This document shows, piece after piece, positions 33,952 to 41,856 of a stretch of DNA of 64,000 nucleotides. Both the position numbers and the translations under genes were made by a program. This DNA is from Desulfoluna butyratoxydans. Its GTDB lineage: Bacteria; Desulfobacterota; Desulfobacteria; Desulfobacterales; Desulfolunaceae. The notes below the pieces were generated by a model that had not been told where the DNA came from, ran no database searches, and saw only the letters and a list, made by a program, of their open reading frames with translations. How positions within the stretch are numbered: the stretch's first letter is position 1; every line of letters starts with the position of its first letter. The stretch is from assembly GCF_900699765.1 (NCBI RefSeq), contig NZ_CAADHO010000011.1, forward strand, positions 70,623-134,622, given 5' to 3'.

Positions 33952-34722
33952 ATGCAAGAAGTAAACAATTATCGTGTGCGAGGCGTCCTGGTATGTTTAA
34001 TGATCCTGCTGTGGGCCGGTGGGGCCCAGGCGTTCGACGACGGCCGCAAGCTCAGTATCGGATTCGGAGGTGCGGCCTCCTCACGGCTTTACAAAGACCT
34101 GGAAAACGACAAGCGCTACCTGCCCATGCCGTTGATTTTTGGCGAAGACCGTCGCTTTTTCGTGGAAGGCATCAAGGCGGGCGTCAAGGTGATCAACATG
34201 GAGCAGTGCCGCCTCGACGTATTCATTGCACGCGGGATCAACGGGTACGAGGCCTCGGACAGCCCTTACCTTGAAGGCATGGCCGAGAGAAAGGAGGCCA
34301 TCGAAGCCGGGGCACGGATCACATACTGGAGCCCCGTGGGCGGCATCAAGCTCAGCGGCAGCCTGGACGCATCGGATACATACAACGGCGGGGAAGCGAC
34401 CCTGGCTTACCTGATGCCCATCCGCACCCGGCGGTTCACCCTGGTGCCGTCGGCCGGGAGCACCTGGCGCAGCGGCAAACAGGTGGATTACTACTACGGT
34501 GTGCGGGAAAATGAGGCCACGGACTTCCGCAAAGCATACAAACCCGAGGCCGACGTCAGCGGCTTTGTTGCCATGGAGTTTGACGTGCCCCTCACAGCCA
34601 ACCTGAACATGGTGGGAGGTGTCAAGGCAGAGTACTTCGGCGATGAGATCCACAACAGCCCCATTGTCAATGAGGATTACATTGTGGCCGGTCACCTGGG
34701 GGTGGTGGTGACCCTGTTGTAA
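33952..34722 (+). CDS. MipA/OmpV-family outer-membrane protein
   Basis: Outer-membrane beta barrel of 256 residues with a signal peptide ending AQA/FDD near residue 27. The sequence has the MipA/OmpV plan: KLSIGFGGAASSRLYKDLEN, RYLPMPLIFGEDRRFFVEG, and a C-terminal strand ending in hydrophobic VVVTLL. Members scaffold murein enzymes or respond to envelope stress and osmolarity; the exact role here is unknown. It is first in an apparent two-gene unit with the AcrR-like repressor, under the operator at 33902. Confidence 0.85.
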   Translation: MQEVNNYRVRGVLVCLMILLWAGGAQAFDDGRKLSIGFGGAASSRLYKDLENDKRYLPMPLIFGEDRRFFVEGIKAGVKVINMEQCRLDVFIARGINGYEASDSPYLEGMAERKEAIEAGARITYWSPVGGIKLSGSLDASDTYNGGEATLAYLMPIRTRRFTLVPSAGSTWRSGKQVDYYYGVRENEATDFRKAYKPEADVSGFVAMEFDVPLTANLNMVGGVKAEYFGDEIHNSPIVNEDYIVAGHLGVVVTLL

Positions 34723-34844
34723 ACCGAAGGATTCGGGACCGCGGTCTCGTCGCCCCGGTCCCTTTATAGAAAAGCGATGCCTGTTGACGGATGAAATGAT
34801 TCGCCGGATATGTTACAAGACCCAAAACATCAGGAGGCCGCTGC

Positions 34845-35456
34845 ATGGCACGTAAAACCAAAGAAGACGCTGAAAAAACCAGGCTCGGCATCATGGATGC
34901 CGCCCTGACTCTGTTTGACCTCAAGGGCTACTCCCGGACCACCCTGGGGGACATCGCCGATGAGGCAGGAGTCTCCCGGGGTGCCATCTACTGGCATTTC
35001 CAGGGAAAAGAGGACATCCTTGCCCAGTGCTGCGACTGGGTCAAAGGCACCATCGACGACCGGCGATTCAAACTCACCGATTCAGAACCCCACACCTGGG
35101 AGACGGTGCTGAAAGCCCTCCACAGTTACCTGGCCCTTTTGGAGACCAACACACGGTATGCCAGGCTTTACCGTGTCCTGAAGTACAAGGTGGAGTACAC
35201 CGACGAGATGCATTCGTTTCTCACCTCCCAAAAGCTCAATACCGAGGAGGGCATCGCCAACGTCACCGAGGTGTTCGCCGCCCTTGCCGAGGCCGGAGAG
35301 CTGAAGCCCGGCCTGGATCCCAGGTTGTGCGGAATTTCCCTGGTCTCCTTTACCTGGGGTATCGTGGAGATGTGGATCCTTGATAAATCCATTATGGGCC
35401 TGACCAAAGACGGTTATCCCCTCCTTGAGATGCACATCGACACCATGAAAGGGTAA
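34845..35456 (+). CDS. TetR/AcrR-family repressor
   Basis: Protein of 203 residues. Its N-terminal helix-turn-helix (ALTLFDLKGYSRTTLGDIAD then EAGVSRGAIYWHFQGKEDIL) closely resembles E. coli AcrR and Pseudomonas TtgR, including the opening MARKTKEDAEKTR. The C-terminal ligand domain follows (~60-200). The start has CAGGAGG upstream. The AcrR-like palindrome at 33902 suggests it represses mipA and itself in response to a hydrophobic compound. No RND efflux genes are adjacent, which is unusual for AcrR relatives. Confidence 0.9.
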   Translation: MARKTKEDAEKTRLGIMDAALTLFDLKGYSRTTLGDIADEAGVSRGAIYWHFQGKEDILAQCCDWVKGTIDDRRFKLTDSEPHTWETVLKALHSYLALLETNTRYARLYRVLKYKVEYTDEMHSFLTSQKLNTEEGIANVTEVFAALAEAGELKPGLDPRLCGISLVSFTWGIVEMWILDKSIMGLTKDGYPLLEMHIDTMKG

Positions 35457-35568
35457 GGCCCCGGCCTTTTCTTGATCTGTTTTTCCCGATTCATTATTCC
35501 TATTGACCCGGCACCCCTGACATCGTCTTCTTCAGCCAGGGTTGCCCACAGTGTAAAGGCATCCGGCC

Positions 35569-36381
35569 GTGAGAAGCACCCTTATCGACAAACTGGTAGA
35601 AGAGAGCCCGGACACCCCCGTCATTCTGGGCCATCGAGGCGTCCGACACGCCCATATCACTGAAAATACCCTCGAAGCCTTTGAAGAGGCCTTCCGGCGG
35701 GGTGCCCGCGGGATTGAGATCGACGTGGAGTCCACGGCCGACGGCAAGCTGATTGTCATCAACCGCTGGTTCTGCAAGGCAAGGCTCGGGTTTTTCCCCT
35801 GGGAAAAAGAACTGGCTGAGCTTCGGGCCGCGGCCAGGCAAGAGGGGATAGAGGTCCCGTTGTTCCACGACGCCTGTGGGTTCATGGCATCAAGGAAAGA
35901 GAGTATTTTCAACGTAGAGATCAAATCAAGCCACCGTTTTATCTGCCACACCGCTCGAAAAGCCGTCAATATCATCCGCCATCACGGCATCGACGACCGG
36001 GTAATCCTTTCCTCCTTTGACCTGAACACCCTTATTACCACACGCTTTTTTCACCGCACCATCGAGACGGCCTACCTGTTTCGACTCAACGACCGCACGG
36101 TACGGATCGAAGACAAAAAAAGATGGCGGTTCAAGATCAACACGCTGCTGAACCGGTCCGGCATCAAGGGATTCCTGGCGGGTGCAGACACCCTCCATCC
36201 CGAAATAACGCTCTTTCCCAAGCCCGGATCCGGGGAAAAAATCTGGATGAAGGGTGCAAAACTCCTGGGAAAACGGGTCAACGCCTGGACCGTGGATGAA
36301 CCCGAGGAGATGGAAAAGGCGGTGGCCGCAGGGGTAGGGGTGGTGATCTCCGACAAGGTGGGCGGCAATCCTTCTTTGTGA
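35569..36381 (+). CDS. Glycerophosphodiester phosphodiesterase-like protein
   Basis: Protein of 270 residues of the GDPD family, which hydrolyses glycerophosphodiesters to glycerol-3-phosphate and an alcohol. The opening HRG and ENTLEAFEEAFRRGARGIEIDV carry the metal and first catalytic residues, and VNAWTVDEPEEMEKAVAAGV is the usual end. The second catalytic His of the family's HD motif is not seen: where V-x-HD is expected the sequence reads VINRWFCKARL. It may be inactive or act differently. GTG start with a weak AAGG upstream. No signal peptide, so cytoplasmic. Confidence 0.78.
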   Translation: MRSTLIDKLVEESPDTPVILGHRGVRHAHITENTLEAFEEAFRRGARGIEIDVESTADGKLIVINRWFCKARLGFFPWEKELAELRAAARQEGIEVPLFHDACGFMASRKESIFNVEIKSSHRFICHTARKAVNIIRHHGIDDRVILSSFDLNTLITTRFFHRTIETAYLFRLNDRTVRIEDKKRWRFKINTLLNRSGIKGFLAGADTLHPEITLFPKPGSGEKIWMKGAKLLGKRVNAWTVDEPEEMEKAVAAGVGVVISDKVGGNPSL

Positions 36382-36630
36382 TGTGCCTGTAAAGTAGGGT
36401 TTTACTGCTTCTCAAAGAGCGAGTTTGCCCTTGCACAGGCATAGGAACTATGTTCTTATCGATGATACATGAATTCTTAAGCCTGATTTATTATTGAGGG
36501 GAGTCATGCATTAAAACTCAACCCTTCAGAATTTCCATGTTCATGCCCCTTCAATCAGACACGTTGTCTCCACACTTTTTTCAGGCCCGATTTTCCACCC
36601 GTGATTCGACCGCTTAAGGAGAAAGACACG

Positions 36631-37272
36631 ATGAAGTCATTGGTAAAAATGATCTGTGCAGCCGTATTGTTGACAATTATTTTTTCCGGTTGCAGTAAAG
36701 TGGATCAGACCCCCTTGGTTAAAGAGTCATTTCAGCAATACAAATCGGCACTTCTCAACCAGGACGGGTTTACGGCATATTTCTACGTAGATTCCAACAC
36801 AAGGGCCTATTATGATGACATCCTTGGCAAGGTCATGACGGCATCGGAATCCGAGACAAAGAATATGTCATTCGGCACGAAGATGATCGTTACCATGGCC
36901 CGTCACTCCATCAGCAATCAACAGTTGAGGGAAATGAACGGGGAAGAGCTGTTTATTTACGCCGTTGAAAATGGGTGGATCGGCAAAGAAAGCATTTCAA
37001 ACCTGGAGATAACCGTCTCAAGCATTGAAAAGAATGTTGCAGAAACCCATGTCGTTAATGAAGAGGGGGAGGCTCCCTTTGGGTTTACCTTTCGAAAAGA
37101 AGACAAGACATGGCGCATTGACTTGACCTCCATGTTCTCGATAACTGAAATGGTCCTTGAAGAGCAAATCAAAGAGAGTGGGGTGGATGAAGATGTCTTT
37201 ATCTATGCGATGCTGACCCAGACATCCGGTTTTCGGCCGGATGAATCGATCTGGGAGCCCGTAAACCCTTAA
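36631..37272 (+). CDS. Predicted lipoprotein, function unknown
   Basis: Protein of 213 residues. ATG 36631 has AAGGAG upstream and gives a lipoprotein signal with lipobox FSGC. The mature part resembles small stress or NTF2-like folds by eye (KESFQQYKSALLNQDGFTAY, FTFRKEDKTWRIDLTSMFSI), a common layout where the last strand ends in a WRIDL pattern. Family not certain. Isolated between a 249-base spacer and a GNAT gene. Confidence 0.7.
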   Translation: MKSLVKMICAAVLLTIIFSGCSKVDQTPLVKESFQQYKSALLNQDGFTAYFYVDSNTRAYYDDILGKVMTASESETKNMSFGTKMIVTMARHSISNQQLREMNGEELFIYAVENGWIGKESISNLEITVSSIEKNVAETHVVNEEGEAPFGFTFRKEDKTWRIDLTSMFSITEMVLEEQIKESGVDEDVFIYAMLTQTSGFRPDESIWEPVNP

Positions 37273-37453
37273 CCCTTATATGTCCCGAAGGGTGAGATAA
37301 GAAAGCAGCAAACGCTGATTTACATTTTGCATTTTTAAAATAGCTGACATTTTTATTGTTGCCATCCAAAATCATATTATTTTACTTTTGAATGGTTGTT
37401 TTTCATGAAATATCCGGGTTAAATCCGAACAGATTTTTACAAAGGCGAACGAT

Positions 37454-38035
37454 ATGAGCAATATAACCATTTCGCTGATGCAAAAAAACGAGGCAAAAAA
37501 AGCGGCAAAGGTCCTCAGCCTCGCCATGCTCGACAACCCCCTTCATCAGGCCGTGTTCCTGGGCAGCGGCGAACAGGAACGCCTCGAAATCGAGGCCATG
37601 TTTGACGACCTTTTGACCCAGAGACCGGGCATTGTCTTTCTGGCAAAAGAAGAGAGAGACATCGTAGGCGTCATGAGGATGAATTCGTGCTCGGGCCGTG
37701 ATTTGCCGGACGGACCGCCCGAATTCGACGGAAAAATGGACATCCGGTGGAGAAAATTTGTCTGGCTGAGGGAGTGGGCACTGAAGGATCCCAAGGAGCT
37801 GCATTGGCATTTAGGGCCCATCGGCGTGCTTCCATCCCACCGCCGGCTGGGTATCGGTTCAAGCCTCATGCAACGATTCTGCAACGAGGTGGATGCCTGC
37901 GCCGCCACGGCATACCTGGAAACGGACAGGGATGAAAATGTGCTGTTTTATGAGCTTTTCGGGTTTGAGATTATCGCCAGATCACAGGTGTTCGATGTGG
38001 AAAATCGCTACATGCAGAGAGAAGCCCGCCCCTGA
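37454..38035 (+). CDS. GNAT-family N-acetyltransferase
   Basis: Protein of 193 residues. It has the acetyl-CoA loop LGPIGVLPSHRRLGIGSSLM (~122-141) and LETDRDENVLFYELFGFEII (~157-176). The N-terminal half is like the family of GNATs that carry a helical MRMNSCSG-type insertion before the core. Substrate unknown. AAGGCG lies upstream of the ATG. Confidence 0.85.
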   Translation: MSNITISLMQKNEAKKAAKVLSLAMLDNPLHQAVFLGSGEQERLEIEAMFDDLLTQRPGIVFLAKEERDIVGVMRMNSCSGRDLPDGPPEFDGKMDIRWRKFVWLREWALKDPKELHWHLGPIGVLPSHRRLGIGSSLMQRFCNEVDACAATAYLETDRDENVLFYELFGFEIIARSQVFDVENRYMQREARP

Positions 38036-38086
38036 TGTTTCCGGAGACGGGCGAAGGTGTCTTCATCACTATTTCCGGAGGAAACC

Positions 38087-38452
38087 ATGGAATGCAGTAA
38101 ATGCAACGCCTCGATTCCCCGAGGAGAAGAGAGAGAGCACAACAAAGAGATGCTCTGTGAAGATTGCTACATCGATGTGCTCTCTCCGGCAGCCTTTTGC
38201 GACCCGTGGGCAACGTACAATGCCGAATCCTTCCACAAGCGCAACCCGGAAACAGCCGTTACAGACAGCCAGTTGAAGATACTCAGCACCCTGAAAGAGA
38301 GCGGCGGCCTGGATCCCGACGGGCTCGCGGACCGTTTGACGGATCACATGTCCCGCCAGGATGGTGAAAGAGAATGCGCTGCCCTTCACCGAATGGGAAA
38401 GATTTCCATCGAGAGCAGGAACGGTTCGGTGTTTATCTGTATTAAACAGTAG
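38087..38452 (+). CDS. Small zinc-ribbon protein, function unknown
   Basis: Protein of 121 residues. The N-terminus has a CSKC...CEDC ribbon (residues ~3-24), and the remainder is helical with a winged-helix-like look (DSQLKILSTLKESGGLDPDG then LADRLTDHMSRQDGERECAA). It may bind DNA or a protein partner. GGAGG is six bases from the start. The next gene (HAD) follows closely on the same strand. Confidence 0.65.
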   Translation: MECSKCNASIPRGEEREHNKEMLCEDCYIDVLSPAAFCDPWATYNAESFHKRNPETAVTDSQLKILSTLKESGGLDPDGLADRLTDHMSRQDGERECAALHRMGKISIESRNGSVFICIKQ

Positions 38453-38487
38453 CCCGGAAATATCTCCGGGTGAGCAGTGGGGATATC

Positions 38488-39168
38488 ATGACCCTCGTCG
38501 TATTCGATCTCGGAGAGACCCTCGTTTCCTATGACGGCATTCCGCTGAGCTGGAGCGAGCATTACATCGATGCCATCAACGATTTTCTGGTGAAGAACAG
38601 TATCTGCGTCACCACGCCCGATCTGGAGCTGGCCGTCTCCATCCTGGATTTTTACAACACGCGGACCCATCAACGCACCTTTGAAGTCGCAGAAGGGGAG
38701 GTCACCCGGAAAATCGCCACGGTGCTGGGAGTGGACGGGGCAGCCTTTGGGCGCAGCTTCTTTGCCTACTTTCAGCGAAGGGCCGTTGTGGAAGCGTCTG
38801 CGGTCACGACCCTTACCGAGTTAAAAAACGCAGGGGTCTTTACGGCCGTGCTCTCCGACGTGCCCTACGGCATGCCCCGAGATTTTCTGATGGACGATCT
38901 GGGGCCGCTGGTTCCCCTCATGGATCGCGTTGTGTCGTCATGCGAGGTGGGGGTCAGAAAACCCCATCCATTGGGGCTCATCAACTTGATGAAGGCGTTT
39001 GGCGCAAACCCTGCCCACGTTTTTTATGTGGGCAACGAAGAAAAAGACATGGCCTGCGCAGCAAACGCGGGGGCCAGATCCATCCTGCTGGCACCCGGGG
39101 AAACAGCAGATTACGGGCAAACCTATTCCGTTCAAGCCCTGTCCGGCGTTTTAAGGCATGTGCTCTGA
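38488..39168 (+). CDS. HAD-family hydrolase
   Basis: Protein of 226 residues of the haloacid dehalogenase superfamily. Motif I is VVFDLGETL (nucleophile Asp near residue 7), motif II TAVLSDV, motif III a lysine in GVRKPHP and motif IV VFYVGNEEKDMACAANAGAR. These define a phosphatase-like active site; the substrate is unknown. The ATG at 38488 is chosen over 38470 because the latter lacks a ribosome site. Confidence 0.82.
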   Translation: MTLVVFDLGETLVSYDGIPLSWSEHYIDAINDFLVKNSICVTTPDLELAVSILDFYNTRTHQRTFEVAEGEVTRKIATVLGVDGAAFGRSFFAYFQRRAVVEASAVTTLTELKNAGVFTAVLSDVPYGMPRDFLMDDLGPLVPLMDRVVSSCEVGVRKPHPLGLINLMKAFGANPAHVFYVGNEEKDMACAANAGARSILLAPGETADYGQTYSVQALSGVLRHVL

Positions 39169-39287
39169 GGCGGTGGCGTTTTTGTTTTTTTATGCCATCG
39201 TGGTATAAGGAACCCCTTACGGAACATTGATGCACGTACCCAGAGACATCATCGGGCCACGGCATCGGAAACACAAAGGGGAGAATC

Positions 39288-39734
39288 ATGGAATCCAACG
39301 ACCCGTCCGCATGGATCAACACCATCCTCAGCGAGCTGAGCACAAGCAAAAGCCCCGATGCCGCAGCAGCCGTGGAAAACTGCGGCAGGGCCTGCCTGAA
39401 GTCCTCCGAGGGGTTTGAAGCGATCCGCAATCTTCGGGAATCCGTTGCCCACAAGGACGACATGGATCTCCTGTTTGCCACCTACAAGGCCAAACTGTAT
39501 GACAACAGGCCATCCCTTTACAAAAAAGAGGAAACAATCTACCTGGAGTACACCGAGTGTGCCTGCGGCATGGTGACGTCCGGCAAAGTAAGCCATCCGT
39601 TTCTCTGCAACTGCACCGTCGGGTATACCCGGCAGATTTTTGAAACGCTCTTCAACAGGCCGGTGAAGGTCACCCTGCAGAAATCCATCCTCAACGGGGA
39701 CACCATCTGTCTTCAAGAAATTACCGTTGTGTAA
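39288..39734 (+). CDS. Cysteine-containing small protein, possibly V4R/DUF6144-like
   Basis: Protein of 148 residues. The N-terminal half is helical with CGRACLKSSEGF. The C-terminal half has ECACGM and FLCNCTVGYTRQIFETLFNR followed by PVKVTLQKSILNGDTICLQE, a layout like the cysteine-bearing part of V4R/DUF6144-type domains. I am not sure of the family. GGGGAG precedes the ATG. It is followed within a few bases by an AraC-type gene, which suggests a shared transcript. Confidence 0.6.
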   Translation: MESNDPSAWINTILSELSTSKSPDAAAAVENCGRACLKSSEGFEAIRNLRESVAHKDDMDLLFATYKAKLYDNRPSLYKKEETIYLEYTECACGMVTSGKVSHPFLCNCTVGYTRQIFETLFNRPVKVTLQKSILNGDTICLQEITVV

Positions 39735-39741
39735 TTTGCCC

Positions 39742-40503
39742 ATGCCCATGACGACACCCCCGGAATACGCGGAGTACAGGCCCCATCCTCTCCTTGCGTC
39801 TCTCATCGATTGCTACTGGTCCTGCCGTGTCCTGTGCAGGGAGCGGCTCTCGGCCCGCAAACCGGTGATACCCGACGGCTGCGTGGACATCATTTTTGAT
39901 CTGGAACCCGCAGCTCCCTTGAGGTGTTTTGTCGTCGGTGCCATGACAAAGCCCGTTCAAAGCCGGAAAACCAACCTTTTTGGGGTGCGATTCCACACCG
40001 CCATGGCGACCTCCCTTTTCAAGACCCCCATGCATCACTTCACCGACCTGATGGTGGACGCCTGTGACGCCTTGGGCGATCCCACCCATGCTCTGTCGGA
40101 TCAGCTGGCGGAGAAGGCTCTGCCGCAAGATCGCGTCGCACTGCTCAATGAGGAGTTCCTCAGGCGGCTGGCCGATTGTTCTCCCCCGGAACGGCCCCTG
40201 GCCGAGGCCCTTCGACTGATCCACAATGCAGGCGGGCAGTGTTCAGTGCAGCAGGTCAGCACTGCCGTTGGCTGGAGCAGGCAGCATTTTACCCGCCGCT
40301 GCCTCCACGACACGGGCCTCTCCCCCAAGTTCCTGATGCAGGTGGTGCGCCTGCACCAAACCATTGCCCTGCACAAAAAAGGGGGCCTCCATGGCTGGTG
40401 CCACCTTTCCCAGGAGGGCGGCTACTTTGACCAGTCCCATATGATCCGTGAATTCAAAGGCATCACCGGTCTGACCCCCGCAGAGTACTTTTCCCCCGCA
40501 TAA
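39742..40503 (+). CDS. AraC-family transcriptional regulator
   Basis: Protein of 253 residues with an N-terminal effector-type domain (YRPHPLLASLIDCYWSCR, PDGCVDIIFDLE, DUF6597-like) and a C-terminal AraC helix-turn-helix (SVQQVSTAVGWSRQHFTRRC and a second motif around GGYFDQSHMIREFKGITGLT). It likely activates or represses genes in response to a small ligand. Start may be 39742 or 39748; no strong ribosome site, and the small gene upstream ends 7 bases before, so translation may be coupled. Confidence 0.85.
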   Translation: MPMTTPPEYAEYRPHPLLASLIDCYWSCRVLCRERLSARKPVIPDGCVDIIFDLEPAAPLRCFVVGAMTKPVQSRKTNLFGVRFHTAMATSLFKTPMHHFTDLMVDACDALGDPTHALSDQLAEKALPQDRVALLNEEFLRRLADCSPPERPLAEALRLIHNAGGQCSVQQVSTAVGWSRQHFTRRCLHDTGLSPKFLMQVVRLHQTIALHKKGGLHGWCHLSQEGGYFDQSHMIREFKGITGLTPAEYFSPA

Positions 40504-40636
40504 AAGGTTCCATTTTTCCAATACACCGCTGCTTTCCTTCAGGTACGCTTTTTTACCGTCAACTGATGTTCAGCCCGGATATTCGTGACTTCGGGGTGGA
40601 GTATTGCACCGTTTTTTTTTGATGAAAGGATCAGAA

Positions 40637-40984
40637 ATGATAGCTCGTTGTGGTATGGACTGCTCGCAATGCGAGGCGTATAAAGCGACCCGGGATGATT
40701 CGGATGCCAGGCGCAAAGAGGTTGCCGAGGCGTGGACCATTGAGTACAAAACCGACATTTCTCCGGAGCAGATCAACTGCCGGGGATGCACATCGGAGGG
40801 AGAAAAATTTTTCTTCACCGAATCGCTGTGTGAAATCCGGAAATGCGCCATGGAAAAGGAGGCGCCTCACTGCGCAACGTGCCCGGACTATATCTGTGAA
40901 AAGCTGAAGGGCTTTATCGCGCAGGCCCCGGTTGTCGGGGAAGCCCTGGAGGCCTTGCGGCAAAAGCAAGGGGGCGGCAGGTAG
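40637..40984 (+). CDS. DUF3795 cysteine-rich protein
   Basis: Protein of 115 residues typical of DUF3795: RCGMDCSQCEAYKATR at the N-terminus, INCRGCTSEG in the middle and CATCPDYICEKLKGF at the end, with about ten cysteines likely binding metal or Fe-S. The family is frequent in anaerobes and of unknown activity. AAAGGA lies six bases before the ATG at 40637. The 289-base spacer downstream contains hairpin repeat d and a bidirectional terminator. Confidence 0.85.
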   Translation: MIARCGMDCSQCEAYKATRDDSDARRKEVAEAWTIEYKTDISPEQINCRGCTSEGEKFFFTESLCEIRKCAMEKEAPHCATCPDYICEKLKGFIAQAPVVGEALEALRQKQGGGR

Positions 40985-41090
40985 CGTCATCGGTTCCGGA
41001 GAACAAAAAAGGATTCGCTTGACGTTAACCGGAATGAAGCATTTCAAACAGTTCGCGATTAAAACTGTCTGAATGAATGTCGCTTTAAAG

Positions 41091-41173
41091 GCGGATGTGC
41101 TTTGACCCGAGAAGCGAGGGGCAAAACGCATCCGCACCCTGGGTTCAAGGTGGCTCACCTGGCCGCCGGAGGC
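41091..41173 (+). repeat. Variable-stem hairpin repeat, copy d
   Basis: Stem GCGGATGTGCTTTG (41091-41104) pairs with CAAAACGCATCCGC (41122-41135), loop ACCCGAGAAGCGAGGGG, then TTCAAGGTGGCTCACCTGG and GCCGCCGGAGGC followed by TTTTTT. Confidence 0.78.
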
Positions 41174-41184
41174 TTTTTTGACAA

Positions 41185-41232
41185 TAAAAAACGGTTGCCT
41201 CCCGCACCTTGGGAGAGCAACCGTTTTTTATA
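41185..41232. terminator. Bidirectional intrinsic terminator
   Basis: AAAAAACGGTTGC and GCAACCGTTTTTTA arms around a CTCCC/GGGAG inner stem. It separates DUF3795 (plus) from the convergent DUF3592 gene (minus). Confidence 0.8.
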
Positions 41233-41273
41233 TGGTAGAGCCGGAATGCATCCATCAGGATGCAGGGGCCTGA

Positions 41274-41729
41274 TTACAACTCATCGTAATCATCATCATC
41301 TTCTTCTTCGTCGTCATCTTTGGACGCAAAGGGGTTGTCCAGAAAGAACAGGGCAATGCCGGTCTGAATGAGCCCCATGACCCCTGCAATGAGCGCACCG
41401 CCCCAAAGGGCGAAAAAGCCTTTTTCACGGGCGTTGGAAGGGTTGGTGGCGTCGTAGAGAAGTTCAACTTTCTCGCCGTAAGCATACTTCGGCTTGGAGC
41501 TGCCTGATTTGGCATCAAAGGTGATGATTTGGCCGTCCCGGGTGGTGAAGGTGAGCACGGGGTAGTAGTAGGTGGTTCCGTCGGATTGACTGGTCGTGTA
41601 ATCCACGACCTCTCCGTAGGTATGCTCGGCGTTTTTTGTGATGTCCCAGGATTCAAAAAATGACCTCTGAGAGAAGTAGAGCAAAAGAATCCCGAAGAGA
41701 AGCACGGGGATCATTACCAGTCGTGTCAT
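41274..41729 (-). CDS. DUF3592-type membrane protein
   Basis: Protein of 151 residues with two membrane helices (~4-20 and ~110-132) bracketing a periplasmic beta domain (YYYPVLTFTTRDGQIITFDA, YAYGEKVELLYDATNPSNAR), the DUF3592 layout. The acidic tail (DDDEEEDDDDYDEL) is cytoplasmic. Start 41729 gives a proper membrane anchor; the longer upstream extension is not protein-like. Function unknown. Confidence 0.8.
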   Translation of the reverse strand: MTRLVMIPVLLFGILLLYFSQRSFFESWDITKNAEHTYGEVVDYTTSQSDGTTYYYPVLTFTTRDGQIITFDAKSGSSKPKYAYGEKVELLYDATNPSNAREKGFFALWGGALIAGVMGLIQTGIALFFLDNPFASKDDDEEEDDDDYDEL

Positions 41730-41856
41730 GGGTCCATCATCCTGTAAATGAGTTGAGAGAGAATTCCTAAGGGAATGCAGGGCCAGCCCCTTGAAGTTCC
41801 CGGGGCCATGGCCCTGTTTGCCATGGTGCGGTGGTATCCTGCGACCTGGTCGCTTA

